A stretch of DNA of 64,000 bases from Kosmotoga arenicorallina S304 (GCF_001636545.1 NZ_JFHK01000007.1:1-64000), one strand, 5' to 3'; shown: positions 50,226 to 59,728, numbered from the stretch's first letter. The notes: generated by a model from the sequence alone, not told the origin. Numbers and translations are program-made.

Positions 50226-51668
50226 TCAGTCTGCACTATTCCATATCATCAAGAATCTGGTAACATCTTCATGGTCTACATAGCCGTCTCTGGGGATGGA
50301 AATATCATAATTGGAGTCGTAAGTAAACATGTGCTCCATAAGCAATTGATAATCTTCTTCATTAACATAGCCATCATCGTTAAAATCGGCATCTTCCGTT
50401 AGAGCATAGTTCTCTTCGAACAGAGGAACATACATCGCCCTGTATTCAATCATCCAGGGCGTAATCCCAAAGCCATAGGTAGCAGAGAAGTTATAAAGCT
50501 CTTCCGAAACCATTGGGACAACATAATAACCATTCCAGCCCCAGTCGCCCCAGCTGTTTTTGATAACCCAGAACTCGGTAGCATACCATGTCAAGCCAGT
50601 AAAGGGGTCATTTACTTCAACACTGGTGGCGTCAGGTGACACCCATCCAAGAGCTTTCACAGCATCCATATCCAGCCATCCGACAAGAGTAACTGAATGC
50701 CCGCCTGTCAACTGGTTCGTGGTTGGTATATATATACCTTCCATATAGCCATAAAAATCTTCAGGAACGGTATAAGATACACCAAGAGCGCCAAATTTAA
50801 TCAGGGCTTCTTTAATGGAGTTTATATATACCCCATAAGGAAATCCCAGCCAGCTCAGTTCATCACCATAGTAAATTTCAACAGTTTTTGTGCTGTGAAC
50901 CAGGTTGTCTTCCCAGTCATTGTTCGTGGGGTTCCAGTTGATCCACGGGTTAAGGTCAAAAGCGCTGTAAGGGAAGTCAGTTTCCAGCGGGATGCCGTAT
51001 CTTATGCTGTTATAAGTGGAGAAATGCTGATTACCGCCAACATCCATATTGGAATCCTGAATTATCGCATCGCTTTGCAATGGGTCATACCAGGATTCAA
51101 TATATATATCCCAGTCTATGTCGTGAAATGAGACAAACTGCTCAGATAGGTCATAGCTATCGACTTTAAGCTCCCACGGGAAGATCGTGGCTTCGCCGGT
51201 GAGCCCGTCCTTCTGAACCTGCAACGCACTTTCAAAAGAAGCTACCGTTGCAAAAGCCCAGCACGTGCCGTGGAAACCCTGATCTCTAATCGGTGTATGA
51301 ATTTGAATAAAGCTCGGTGGCAGCGGGGTATCAAACATCGCGAAATAAAGGAACTGAGTAGAATACAGCTGCGCGTCCCGGGTTGTGGCGCTATCGTTGA
51401 AGAAATAATTGTGCATATCCCTTCTTGCTTTCTCCGGCAAATCCCTGCTTCCAGCCCACTTGCTTATTAGGCTATCCAGATTGCTTATACCTGCCGCTTC
51501 GTATTTTTCAAAAACTTCCGGCACGCCAGCTTTCCAGGGAAGACCCTGTTCAGCTATTTTATTGTTTATCTCTATAGCTCTCTGTGAGGCTTCATCTATC
51601 AAAGAGCCAGCAAACAGAGAAGACGTAATGGCAAATACAACAATCAAAATGAACAGTTTTTTCATCAT
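50226..51668 (-). CDS. Secreted papain-family cysteine protease with dockerin-like tail
   Basis: About 480 residues. A signal peptide is followed by a prodomain-like region and a C1A peptidase domain with the oxyanion Gln and catalytic Cys in PIRDQGFHGTCWAFA (about 127-141), catalytic His in TGGHSVTLVGW and Asn in VIKNSWGDWGWNGYY. The last about 60 residues hold two dockerin-like units: DFNDDGYVNEED is a perfect calcium loop, while PRDGYVDHED is degenerate. It lies 9 bp after a lipoprotein gene with a cohesin-like domain, a possible docking partner. Confidence 0.87.
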   Translation of the reverse strand: MMKKLFILIVVFAITSSLFAGSLIDEASQRAIEINNKIAEQGLPWKAGVPEVFEKYEAAGISNLDSLISKWAGSRDLPEKARRDMHNYFFNDSATTRDAQLYSTQFLYFAMFDTPLPPSFIQIHTPIRDQGFHGTCWAFATVASFESALQVQKDGLTGEATIFPWELKVDSYDLSEQFVSFHDIDWDIYIESWYDPLQSDAIIQDSNMDVGGNQHFSTYNSIRYGIPLETDFPYSAFDLNPWINWNPTNNDWEDNLVHSTKTVEIYYGDELSWLGFPYGVYINSIKEALIKFGALGVSYTVPEDFYGYMEGIYIPTTNQLTGGHSVTLVGWLDMDAVKALGWVSPDATSVEVNDPFTGLTWYATEFWVIKNSWGDWGWNGYYVVPMVSEELYNFSATYGFGITPWMIEYRAMYVPLFEENYALTEDADFNDDGYVNEEDYQLLMEHMFTYDSNYDISIPRDGYVDHEDVTRFLMIWNSAD

Positions 51669-51677
51669 AACCACCCC

Positions 51678-53168
51678 TTACATTCCGGCTGCTTCGGGTG
51701 CAGGTATGGTTACATAGTACCCGAAGTTATCCACGACTATACCGTCGATTACCCGGTTGTTGGAGTCCCTGATAATATAGTTGTCATCAATTGCAATTAC
51801 AGGATTTGTGCCATTCATATCAACGCCGAATTTTAATGTAATAACTGCGAGTATATCACTTTGCTCTTCATCTTCGTCTTCGCCATTGACAAATCCCCTG
51901 CACAGGGTCAATTCTCCCACATCGGCGACATATCCCGATAAGTCCTTCTTATCATCTATAAAATCAGGGAAGATGACGTCTTCTACTTCGAGGCCTTCGT
52001 CAAACAAAAGAGTTGTTTGGATATACATCAGGTCAGCGTCATACGAGGTATCAGGCCCATAGTAATTATGAATATCTTCTGCAGCGTAATCTCTGACATT
52101 TGGCGCGACAACATATATTTCCATGGTTCCAGAAGCATCCGTTGATGCCGGAGTAATGCTGAATGGTAAATAATATACCTCTGGTTTGTCAGTGTTGCCG
52201 TATCTTTCATCAAACCTGAAAGTCATATAGCTGTATCCCCAATTACCGAGTTCATCATATCCACTAACATAAATCAGATAAGAATGCCCGATTTCAAATA
52301 AGTGGTCGAGATAGGAAATGCCATCAGGAGTATATAGCGTAACAAGTTCATCGTTGACCAGCATTCCAGATACAGTGGGATCCCATGGGATCCAGTCCGT
52401 AAGCCAAGTGCTTAAGTCCTCAGCATCTCTAAACCTTATCTCAACAGCAGAAACCGGTTCATTGAATTGCCAGCCTATGTACGCATATCTTCCAAAAGGT
52501 CTGATATCTCCATCTGCAAGAGCAGCCGCAGTTCTGTCTGAGCCATAAATCATGGGTGAGGGGCCTGTGGTATCAACCCTGAAATTGAAAGTTGCTGGTA
52601 GCTGTCCAGATTCAGCAATTTTTACCGCCAGCGTATGCCAGCCATCAGACAGGTCAGATAAGGTAGCAGAGCAGGCAGCTGTTTCAACTTCCGGGCCACC
52701 GTCTAACGAATAGATATAGCTATGGGTTAGACCATCTACAGGTTCCCATTCTATAATGACTTCATCACTGGCATACTCATTCTCAGCATTGAGGAAATTA
52801 ATGCCACTCGAATAAACGCGAAAGCTCTGATGGTTTGATTCGGTTGATGCAGGTCCAAGGTTGAAAACTCCCGTTCTTGTCTGGAAATTCGCTGTAACCC
52901 AGACCTCATAATCCCCGGTTCCCAGAGTTGTAGCATAAGAGGTTTCACTTCCAAGGGGTACTTCAAGATCACCAATATGAAGGGTGTAATTCGCTGATAT
53001 CACTTCATCCTGGGAGTTAAGCTGCCAGGTGAAAGTCACTTCAGTTCCATCATGAATATCCCCAACTGGATTCATAAAGAGCGTTAAAACTGCATAGGAA
53101 ACTTTGAAACAGGACGTAAGCAACAGCAAGGTCAAAAGTAGCGCAAAAAGCAATACAAATTTCTTCAC
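51678..53168 (-). CDS. Lipoprotein with Ig-like domains and a cohesin-like C-terminus
   Basis: 496 residues. The lipobox LLTSC (about 16-20) predicts lipid anchoring. Two or three fibronectin/Ig-like domains (about 30-330) are followed by about 150 residues that resemble a cohesin: MEIYVVAPNVRDYAAEDI, IQTTLLFDEGLEVEDVIFPDF, then ILAVITLKFGV and IAIDDNYIIRDSNNRVI. The next gene encodes a protease with a dockerin-like tail. Together they could form a surface-attached protease. The cohesin assignment is by motif pattern only. Confidence 0.75.
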   Translation of the reverse strand: MKKFVLLFALLLTLLLLTSCFKVSYAVLTLFMNPVGDIHDGTEVTFTWQLNSQDEVISANYTLHIGDLEVPLGSETSYATTLGTGDYEVWVTANFQTRTGVFNLGPASTESNHQSFRVYSSGINFLNAENEYASDEVIIEWEPVDGLTHSYIYSLDGGPEVETAACSATLSDLSDGWHTLAVKIAESGQLPATFNFRVDTTGPSPMIYGSDRTAAALADGDIRPFGRYAYIGWQFNEPVSAVEIRFRDAEDLSTWLTDWIPWDPTVSGMLVNDELVTLYTPDGISYLDHLFEIGHSYLIYVSGYDELGNWGYSYMTFRFDERYGNTDKPEVYYLPFSITPASTDASGTMEIYVVAPNVRDYAAEDIHNYYGPDTSYDADLMYIQTTLLFDEGLEVEDVIFPDFIDDKKDLSGYVADVGELTLCRGFVNGEDEDEEQSDILAVITLKFGVDMNGTNPVIAIDDNYIIRDSNNRVIDGIVVDNFGYYVTIPAPEAAGM

Positions 53169-53214
53169 ATAAATCCCCCCTTTTTATGAGTTTAGGTGAA
53201 ACTAATCATAAAAA

Positions 53215-53242
53215 ATTATATCATTTGCTTGCCCGGTAACAA
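53215..53242 (-). promoter_or_regulatory. Promoter of the lipoprotein-protease operon
   Basis: TTGTTA (53237-53242) and TATAAT (53215-53220) with a 16-bp spacer, about 47 bp before the start codon. Confidence 0.6.
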
Positions 53243-53324
53243 AAATCTAGAAGCGAAAAATTTTTTCTTAACTCAACATAAGTCCTAAATATTGATATTG
53301 ATATTATTCAAGTGGAATATATTG

Positions 53325-54680
53325 TTATTTTGAATTCGAACGCTTGACTTTCAAGAACCAGAAAATGTAGAACAATCCGAAGTACAGGATAAGCGCTCCC
53401 AGGGTATATAGGTAATATATCGGTTTTCCGAGTTTGAAACCAAGTATAGGAATATTTATTATTATCATTAAAGGTAAGCCAAGGAAAAGGGCCAGCCCGC
53501 TTCCGATGACCATGTCCTCGGCTGTGCCTGATTCAAATTGCGGATCGACTTCCCTCAGAAGCGCAATCCCTGTCGAAATTGTCCCCGTGTGCATTCCAAA
53601 GAAAGTGACGATATGTTCCAGTACGGCTTTTCTATAAATCCTCTTTGAGAAGTATATCGTGTAGAGTATGGTGACGATTCCGCCAGCTGTGGTGATAATG
53701 AATATGGGGATTATGTATTCCTTTATTAGCTCCAGGGAAATTGCTGCAATAGAAGCTGCTACCATGTAATCAAATACGATACCGGCTACTCTTTGGAGAA
53801 GAAATGAATTCAGGTATTCTATTTTCTTCTTTTTTCTGATAATGTCGTATCCCTTTCTAAAGGAGAATGCAAAGATAACGCCTATAACAAAATGGAATCC
53901 CCATAGGACCTGCGCGAACGTTTCTCCAAAAGTCCCAAAATTTCCTATCCAGGCTGTGAAGTATTTAAGGAAAAGATAGGTGACAAGATATACTGACCCG
54001 ATGCTCATTACCTGTATGGTCATCCCGTCGATATCAGAAAATTCGTAATCCTTTACAATCGTTTCAACTCTTTCAACGACCTTCGGCTTTTCAATGGGGA
54101 TACCAATTGACTTCTTTCTTTTTACCATGATATTCAACATGGCGATACCGCCAAAAGCGGCCCACAGGAAGCCAATTGTGGCAATTGTTAATCCTATTGT
54201 TCCGCCATTGGTAAATCCCAGAGCTTCCCACTGGGTACCCATCGAATAAGCCTGCCCCGGGCCCTGGGCAAATCCCAGAGGAAGCAAAAGCCCGAAGGGA
54301 ACGAAAAGATTCGGAAAAAATGTATAAACCAGAATCATCGCAATGCTAAACCCAACAATGCCCTGAATGGCATAGGAAATTGCTATAAAAAAGCCTGTGT
54401 TCACGGCTGACCTGGAAGAACCCGTCCTTCTTTTTTTCAAAGCAATGGCAATAAAGCCAATTGCCATCAGATGGTATACAAGGGTCCCAAGCCTATCAAA
54501 GGAAAAATCGAGCAGTTTCAGTCCACTTGGTCCCAGTGCCATACCCAAAAAACCAGCAAGAACGGAATTAGGTATCAGCAGGCGGTTCAAAGGCCTTATG
54601 GATTTCTTGATTATCATAGCCACGCCCAGAAGCAATGAAATGATCATTATATCGCTTACAAATCCCCAGTTGCCTTCCAT
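53325..54680 (-). CDS. gltS: GltS-like sodium/glutamate symporter
   Basis: 451 residues, about 12 helices in two inverted repeats. Conserved segments are LLLPLGFAQGPGQAYSMG in the first half and FFGMHTGTISTGIALLREVDP in the second, as in GltS (ESS family). It imports glutamate with Na+, which fits an organism whose hydrogenase complex appears to use sodium. GGGAGG lies upstream of the ATG. Substrate specificity is inferred from family only. Confidence 0.85.
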   Translation of the reverse strand: MEGNWGFVSDIMIISLLLGVAMIIKKSIRPLNRLLIPNSVLAGFLGMALGPSGLKLLDFSFDRLGTLVYHLMAIGFIAIALKKRRTGSSRSAVNTGFFIAISYAIQGIVGFSIAMILVYTFFPNLFVPFGLLLPLGFAQGPGQAYSMGTQWEALGFTNGGTIGLTIATIGFLWAAFGGIAMLNIMVKRKKSIGIPIEKPKVVERVETIVKDYEFSDIDGMTIQVMSIGSVYLVTYLFLKYFTAWIGNFGTFGETFAQVLWGFHFVIGVIFAFSFRKGYDIIRKKKKIEYLNSFLLQRVAGIVFDYMVAASIAAISLELIKEYIIPIFIITTAGGIVTILYTIYFSKRIYRKAVLEHIVTFFGMHTGTISTGIALLREVDPQFESGTAEDMVIGSGLALFLGLPLMIIINIPILGFKLGKPIYYLYTLGALILYFGLFYIFWFLKVKRSNSK

Positions 54681-54786
54681 ATTTATTTACCTCCCGTCAT
54701 TTGCCGCCTAAAAGTACTTCAATTTTACATCATAAAATTAATATCCCTTGTCTCTGGTAAAATAGTACCAGAAAGGGAGGAAAAAG

Positions 54787-56106
54787 ATGAATTTCATGCC
54801 GCTTGGTGGGGGTAGAGAAATAGGTGCTAATTGCTTTATATTGAGAATAAACAATTTCATTATAATGCTCGATTGCGGAAGGCATCCAGTAAAAGATGGA
54901 TATGAATCCCTTCCAGAGATTGATGTTCTTGAAAGAGTTGATTTCATCATTATCTCCCATTCGCATTATGATCACCTTTCCTCTTTGCCCTATGTTCTCA
55001 GCAAATTTCCCGATGCCACAGTATTCACTTCAAAGGAGAACAGAACCCTCGCCTTGAGGATATTAAGCAATTCAGTTGAAGTGATGAAGAAAAAATACGA
55101 GAAGGACGGCGAACCTGTATTATATTCCCATAAAGATGTCAAAAAAGCAAAAAAGAAAATCTTTCCTTTACAATATATGAAACCCTTTGAACTTTCAAAG
55201 GGATTATCCCTTACTCTTTACCCGGCAGGGCATGTTATGGGTGCCTCATCGATATTAATAGAAGCAAGCGATAAAAGAGTATTTTACACAGGTGATATTT
55301 CCCTTTCCTCACAGCTAACCGTTCCGGAAGCGACTTTACCGGATCAAGCTGATATAGTCATATCCGAAGGAACCTATGGATTGAAAGAAACCCTGTCTGT
55401 AAATAGAGAAATGGAGACCCACAGGTTAAGCAGAAAGCTGAAAAAGATTCTGGAATCTGGCGGAAGAGCCATGCTACCGGTTTTTGCACTTGGGAGAGGG
55501 CAGGAAGCGCTTTATATGATTTTGAAGCTGATTGAAACCGGGAAGATTCCGCGGGTTCCGGTTTACATAAATGGCATGGTACATGTGTTAACGGATCTTC
55601 TTCTCAAAGAACACAACGGCATGGATCCTGAAAAAAAAGCATGGTTCAAAGAAGCGATAAGGAGATATGTCAATATAGTTCCAAGAAATGCTTCTTCGTT
55701 GATCGATGATAAAAGGCCTATGATCCTGATACTCAGTTCCGGGATGCTTATAGAAGACACGCTATCATACATTTTCGCACATCAAATACTTCAAGAAAGC
55801 AATTCGGCTGTATACTTCATGGGATATCAGAGCCCTGAATCTCCTGGATTTGCTGTTCTGGAAGCCTTTAAGAGCACAAAAAAACTCGAACTCGACGAAG
55901 AAGTGGATGTGCTTTCTGATGTTGACATTTTCAATTTCTCTGGTCACGCGAGCTATCCTGAACTGTTAGAGATTCCCAGAAGACTGCAACCTGAAAAACT
56001 GATATATGTGCATGGCGATGAAGATGCACTTGAAAACCTAAGGGAAGAACTCCAGTATGAGTTTCAAATTGAAATTCCGGAAAACCTTGAAAGAATAGCT
56101 CTGTGA
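54787..56106 (+). CDS. Beta-CASP metallo-beta-lactamase ribonuclease
   Basis: 439 residues. Metal motif SHSHYDHL (about 57-64) and further ligands in PAGHVMGA and YTGDIS; the beta-CASP part has motif A (EGTYG), motif B (FSGHASYPELL) and motif C (YVHGD). This family includes CPSF73-like and RNase J-related enzymes that process or degrade RNA. The N-terminal KH domains of archaeal homologues are absent. GGGAGGAAAAAG precedes the ATG. Confidence 0.88.
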   Translation: MNFMPLGGGREIGANCFILRINNFIIMLDCGRHPVKDGYESLPEIDVLERVDFIIISHSHYDHLSSLPYVLSKFPDATVFTSKENRTLALRILSNSVEVMKKKYEKDGEPVLYSHKDVKKAKKKIFPLQYMKPFELSKGLSLTLYPAGHVMGASSILIEASDKRVFYTGDISLSSQLTVPEATLPDQADIVISEGTYGLKETLSVNREMETHRLSRKLKKILESGGRAMLPVFALGRGQEALYMILKLIETGKIPRVPVYINGMVHVLTDLLLKEHNGMDPEKKAWFKEAIRRYVNIVPRNASSLIDDKRPMILILSSGMLIEDTLSYIFAHQILQESNSAVYFMGYQSPESPGFAVLEAFKSTKKLELDEEVDVLSDVDIFNFSGHASYPELLEIPRRLQPEKLIYVHGDEDALENLREELQYEFQIEIPENLERIAL

Positions 56107-56114
56107 GCCTCTAC

Positions 56115-56143
56115 TTGACAACAAAAACACTGGGTGTTATGAT
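56115..56143 (+). promoter_or_regulatory. Promoter of the tRNA cluster
   Basis: TTGACA (56115-56120), a 17-bp spacer and TATGAT (56138-56143), 10 bp before tRNA-Leu. Confidence 0.8.
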
Positions 56144-56153
56144 AATATACGGC

Positions 56154-56242
56154 GCCGGGATGGTGGAATTGGCAGACACAACGGACTTAAAATCCGTTGG
56201 GGCGAAGGCTCCGTGCGGGTTCAAGTCCCGCTCCCGGCACCA
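56154..56242 (+). tRNA. tRNA-Leu (TAA)
   Basis: The acceptor GCCGGGA pairs with TCCCGGC. The anticodon stem ACGGA/TCCGT has loop CTTAAAA, giving anticodon TAA. A long variable arm (GGGGCGAAGGCTCC) confirms a class-II tRNA. CCA is encoded. Confidence 0.97.
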
Positions 56243-56288
56243 AGCGGATAGAATTGACGCCAATGGCCCTTGAAATAGAATTATTCGG

Positions 56289-56365
<77 letters not shown>

Positions 56366-56369
56366 TTAA

Positions 56370-56446
56370 GGCGGTGTAGCTCAGCTGGCTAGAGCATGCG
56401 GTTCATACCCGCAGAGTCGACAGTTCGAGTCTGTCCGCCGCCACCA
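56370..56446 (+). tRNA. tRNA-Met (CAT), elongator type
   Basis: The acceptor GGCGGTG pairs with CGCCGCC. The anticodon stem TGCGG/CCGCA has loop TTCATAC with anticodon CAT. Position 1 is paired, so it is not an initiator. It could also be tRNA-Ile2 with a modified C34; the sequence alone does not settle this. CCA is encoded. Confidence 0.85.
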
Positions 56447-56472
56447 AAAGCCCCAATTGATGGGGCTTTTTG
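56447..56472 (+). terminator. Terminator of the tRNA cluster
   Basis: AAAGCCCCA pairs with TGGGGCTTT around ATTGA and is followed by a T-run, right after the last CCA. Confidence 0.88.
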
Positions 56473-56484
56473 TCTTTTTAGAAC

Positions 56485-56518
56485 TGTAAAAACCATCCCC
56501 CTGCAAAAGCAGGGGGAT
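56485..56518 (-). terminator. Terminator of the 37-codon gene
   Basis: ATCCCCCTGC pairs with GCAGGGGGAT around a 4-nt loop. On the minus strand it is followed by GGTTTTTAC. Confidence 0.8.
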
Positions 56519-56542
56519 TTATCTTGTGTACCGATCTTATGT

Positions 56543-56656
56543 TTAGTCGTTACCGGGATTTTTTCTGTCTTTGAAGGAAACCTCTACTAAATTCAATTCT
56601 TCATCAGTCTTGATGACCGGTTTGTCCTTTCTTTCGTTCCTTTTATTTTTGCTCAT
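56543..56656 (-). CDS. Small charged protein, 37 codons
   Basis: 37 residues starting MSKNKRNERK and ending DRKNPGND. Very basic at the N-terminus and acidic in the middle; no membrane segment, Cys or signal peptide. The gene has every mark of a real unit: a promoter 18 bp upstream, ribosome binding site GAGGTG, and a 10-bp terminator 25 bp downstream. It does not overlap any other gene. No known family is recognised. Confidence 0.7.
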   Translation of the reverse strand: MSKNKRNERKDKPVIKTDEELNLVEVSFKDRKNPGND

Positions 56657-56673
56657 ATATATCACCTCGATTT

Positions 56674-56702
56674 ATTATAGCACAAAATAGCTCGAAAATC
56701 AA
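56674..56702 (-). promoter_or_regulatory. Promoter of the 37-codon gene
   Basis: TTGATT (56697-56702) and TATAAT (56674-56679) with a 17-bp spacer; the start codon is 18 bp further. Confidence 0.7.
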
Positions 56703-56820
56703 AGCAAAGTATAAAAACAAAGAGATAATATCTATTATTCAGGAATATTAACCTTTAAGGGCTACAAATGGCTTGAAGCAGCCATTCTTTAGGATTGTTA
56801 TTATAAGAGAGTTCATTTTA

Positions 56821-56850
56821 TTGAACTATTTCGAAAAACTTTGCTATAAT
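56821..56850 (+). promoter_or_regulatory. Promoter of the dehydrogenase-B12-ligase cassette
   Basis: TTGAAC (56821-56826), an 18-bp spacer and TATAAT (56845-56850). A leader of about 120 nt follows and begins with TTTTTGTG/CACAAAAA, a perfect 8-bp hairpin at the likely transcription start. No known riboswitch core is recognised in it. The stretch 56703-56820 upstream shows no gene. Confidence 0.65.
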
Positions 56851-56978
56851 TTTTGTGCTTACACAAAAACATCCTTGCAGCTGCTGATTTTTCTTTTTTA
56901 TACAACGTCTAATGATTAATAGCACAATAAAAGGCTTTGATGCCTGATAATTTTTCTTTGCTTTTTGGGGGTGAAAAA

Positions 56979-58067
56979 ATGAGAATCTGCGTTGTTGGTG
57001 CCGGAAATGGCGGCCAGGCGCTCGCGGGTGTCCTTGCGCAGCGGGGGCATGAGGTTATGCTCTTCAACAGAAGCAAAAAGCGCATCTCAGGGATAGCTGA
57101 TAGTCGAACTTTAAGGTTGGAAGGCGAATCTTCAGGACCAGCAAAGCTTGCCTATGTGGGAACTGATATAGAGAAAGCGATGAAAAACTGCCAGATTGTG
57201 ATGATTGTTGTTCCTGCCTTTGCCCACGCTTCTGTGGCAGAAAGAATTGCCCCCTATATCGAAGAAGGGCAAGTAATCATATTGAACCCAGGGAGAACCG
57301 GTGGGGCTTTTGAGTTCAAGAGGATTTTAGATACTAAGGGTGTAAAGCCCGGATATGTCCTTGCCGAAGCCCAAACTTTCCTATTCGCATCAAGAATAGC
57401 CGGACCCGGGCTTGTACGCATCTTTAGAATGAAAAACGCTGTTCCTGTTTCCGCTTTACCTGCAAAAGATAATCACATACTCAGCGAAGTGCTTCCTGGG
57501 GTTTTCCCGGAGTTTGTAATAGCCCCCAACGTTTTGTATACGAGCTTCAACAATATTGGAGCTGTATTCCACCCTGCTGCCTTATTGATGAATGCCGGAT
57601 GGATTGAAACTACTCACGGGAATTTTCAATTCTACCTTGACGGTATTAGCCCCTCCGTTGCAAGGGTTTTAACCAAAATTGATGAAGAACGCTGTGAAAT
57701 TGCAAGTGCGCTGAAAATAGAACCTTTAGGCGCTGTTGAATGGCTGGACTTCGCCTATGATGTAAAAGGTAGAGATCTCTATGATGCCATCCACAACAAC
57801 GACGGCTATCAGGGAATTAAAGCGCCTGTAAGCCTTTACAACCGCTATATTTTAGAAGATGTCCCCATGAGTCTCGTTCCCATCAGTTATTTTGGAAAAG
57901 CGTTAAACAAGAACACAACAACCATTGATTCAATAATTAATATAGCAAATGTGGTTATGGGAGTGAACTACTGGAAAAAGGGGAGGAATCTGGACAGTCT
58001 TGGCCTTTCAGGACTCAGCGTCGACTCTATCTGGGAATACGCTGAAATGGGGGTGAAAGCCCTGTGA
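56979..58067 (+). CDS. Octopine/nopaline dehydrogenase-family oxidoreductase
   Basis: 362 residues from the ATG at 56979 (GGGGGTGAAAAA upstream). An N-terminal Rossmann fold, VVGAGNGGQALAGVLAQRGHEV, is followed by the octopine dehydrogenase helical domain with the conserved SFNNIGAVFHPAALLMNAGWIE. The family reduces imines formed between an amino acid and a keto acid, using NAD(P)H. It is followed, with GTGA overlap, by a B12 enzyme. The exact substrate is unknown. Confidence 0.85.
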   Translation: MRICVVGAGNGGQALAGVLAQRGHEVMLFNRSKKRISGIADSRTLRLEGESSGPAKLAYVGTDIEKAMKNCQIVMIVVPAFAHASVAERIAPYIEEGQVIILNPGRTGGAFEFKRILDTKGVKPGYVLAEAQTFLFASRIAGPGLVRIFRMKNAVPVSALPAKDNHILSEVLPGVFPEFVIAPNVLYTSFNNIGAVFHPAALLMNAGWIETTHGNFQFYLDGISPSVARVLTKIDEERCEIASALKIEPLGAVEWLDFAYDVKGRDLYDAIHNNDGYQGIKAPVSLYNRYILEDVPMSLVPISYFGKALNKNTTTIDSIINIANVVMGVNYWKKGRNLDSLGLSGLSVDSIWEYAEMGVKAL

Positions 58068-59704
58068 GCCCAAAAAAGAAAATTATTGGAGCCGCTATCG
58101 GGAGTGATGTGCATGTCGCTGGCATCTTGAATTTCCTCGAACTTGCAAGAAAAGAAGGTTATCAAACTATTTATCTTGGTGGTGCCGTTGCCTTAGATAA
58201 ATTCATAGGAAGTATTATTGAAGCAAATCCAGATATTGTAGCAATAAGCTATCGACTTGGAAAGGAAGCGCTGGAAGGATTATTGAAAAAGCTAAGGTCA
58301 CTGTTGAAGGAACACGGCTTGCTGAAAGGCAGGGATTTAATATTTGGCGGAACTTATGAAACGGCAAAAATTGCCAGAAAGAGCAGGATTTTCAAGAAAG
58401 TATTTGACGGAAGTGAATCAATCGAAGAGGTCGTAATGTATTTAAGAGGAGAAATTCGTGGAATTAAGAATGAGAACTATCCACAGGATCTCATAGAACG
58501 GATAAATTTCAAGTCACCATATCCTCTTATCCGCCATCATATAGGCCTTCAAACTATCGAAGAAACAGAAAGCGAAATCCGAAAACTAGCCAGATCAAGA
58601 GAACTCGACATTATTTCCCTTGCTCCTGACCAGAATGCACAGCAATGGTTTTTCAAACAGGAGAAAATGGACTCGTCACAGGATGGAGCCGGAGGTGCTC
58701 CTTTCAGAAAAAAAGAGGATTTTGAAAGAATGTATACTGCAAGCAGATATGGCAATTTCCCCCTATTGCGTTGTTATTCAGGAACAAGGGATCTTATTAA
58801 ATACTCAAAGCTACTCCACACAACTATAAGGAACGCCTGGGCAGCTATTCCACTGACCTGGTATTCAGAACTTGACAGACGTTCAGATCGCAAATTGAAA
58901 AAGGCAATTGAAGAAAATCAGAAGGCAATCAAATGGAACGCTGAACGCAACATTCCTGTGGAGATAAACGAGTCACATCAATGGGCACTTCGCTATGCAC
59001 CGGATACAATAGAAGTCGCAACGGCTTACATTGCCGCATACAATGCCAAAAAACTCGGCGTGAAAAACTATATTGCCCAGTATATGTTTAATACACCACC
59101 GGGAATTTCCCCTGCGATGGATATAGCTAAGATGCTGGCAAAAAGGGAGCTCATTGAATCTCTTCATGACAACACTTTCAGATCCTACCGCATGGTCAGA
59201 GCAGGGCTTCTGTCTTTTCCCGCCGATGAGGGACGTGCCAAGGGCCAGCTAATTTCTTCAATGTTTACGGCATCATACCTCAAGCCACACATCATTCATG
59301 TTGTAGCATTCTGCGAAGCGAGAAGGCGTGCAAAGGCCAGGGAGATAATAGAGAGCGTTAAAATGGTTAAAAAGGCTCATTCCGAGGCAATTAAAGGGCT
59401 CCCGGATTTTGAAGCCGATCCTATGATAAAGGCAAGAAAAGAGATATTGGTAAATGAAGCAATGTTAATCGTAAGAGCAATAGCCAGACTCGGCAAAGGT
59501 TCAAAGGATCCTTTGACTGACCCAGAAGTGATATGGGCTTCGATTAAGACTGGCATTCTTGACGCCCCGGGACTTGCAAAGATGTCTGTGGCTTGTGGAG
59601 CTGTTAAAACAGCTATTATCGACGGTGCAAATCTCGCTGTTGATGATAAAGGACGCCCCATTTCTGAAAGGAAAAGGCTCAAAGCTCTTGGATTTGCTAT
59701 ATAG
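58064..59704 (+). CDS. B12-dependent mutase-like protein, fused cobalamin and TIM-barrel domains
   Basis: 546 residues. Residues 1-130 form a cobalamin-binding domain with the base-off motif DVHVAG (Asp-x-His-x-x-Gly) and LGGAVALDKFI. The remaining about 400 residues look like a glutamate-mutase epsilon-type catalytic barrel (AAIPLTWYSELDRRSDRKLKKAIEENQ, VEINESHQWALRYAPDTIEVATAYIAAYNAKKLG). In glutamate mutase these are separate subunits; here they are fused, cobalamin part first. The start is GTG, overlapping the dehydrogenase stop. A carbon-skeleton rearrangement of an amino acid is the likely reaction type. Confidence 0.78.
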   Translation: MSPKKKIIGAAIGSDVHVAGILNFLELARKEGYQTIYLGGAVALDKFIGSIIEANPDIVAISYRLGKEALEGLLKKLRSLLKEHGLLKGRDLIFGGTYETAKIARKSRIFKKVFDGSESIEEVVMYLRGEIRGIKNENYPQDLIERINFKSPYPLIRHHIGLQTIEETESEIRKLARSRELDIISLAPDQNAQQWFFKQEKMDSSQDGAGGAPFRKKEDFERMYTASRYGNFPLLRCYSGTRDLIKYSKLLHTTIRNAWAAIPLTWYSELDRRSDRKLKKAIEENQKAIKWNAERNIPVEINESHQWALRYAPDTIEVATAYIAAYNAKKLGVKNYIAQYMFNTPPGISPAMDIAKMLAKRELIESLHDNTFRSYRMVRAGLLSFPADEGRAKGQLISSMFTASYLKPHIIHVVAFCEARRRAKAREIIESVKMVKKAHSEAIKGLPDFEADPMIKARKEILVNEAMLIVRAIARLGKGSKDPLTDPEVIWASIKTGILDAPGLAKMSVACGAVKTAIIDGANLAVDDKGRPISERKRLKALGFAI

Positions 59705-59728
59705 GATTGAGACATAGGAGGTGGTTTG

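Noticed and set aside
56851-56978. Cobalamin riboswitch before the B12 cassette
   Set aside because: The leader is only about 120 nt and I find no B12-box (GCCACTG) or the known core stems.
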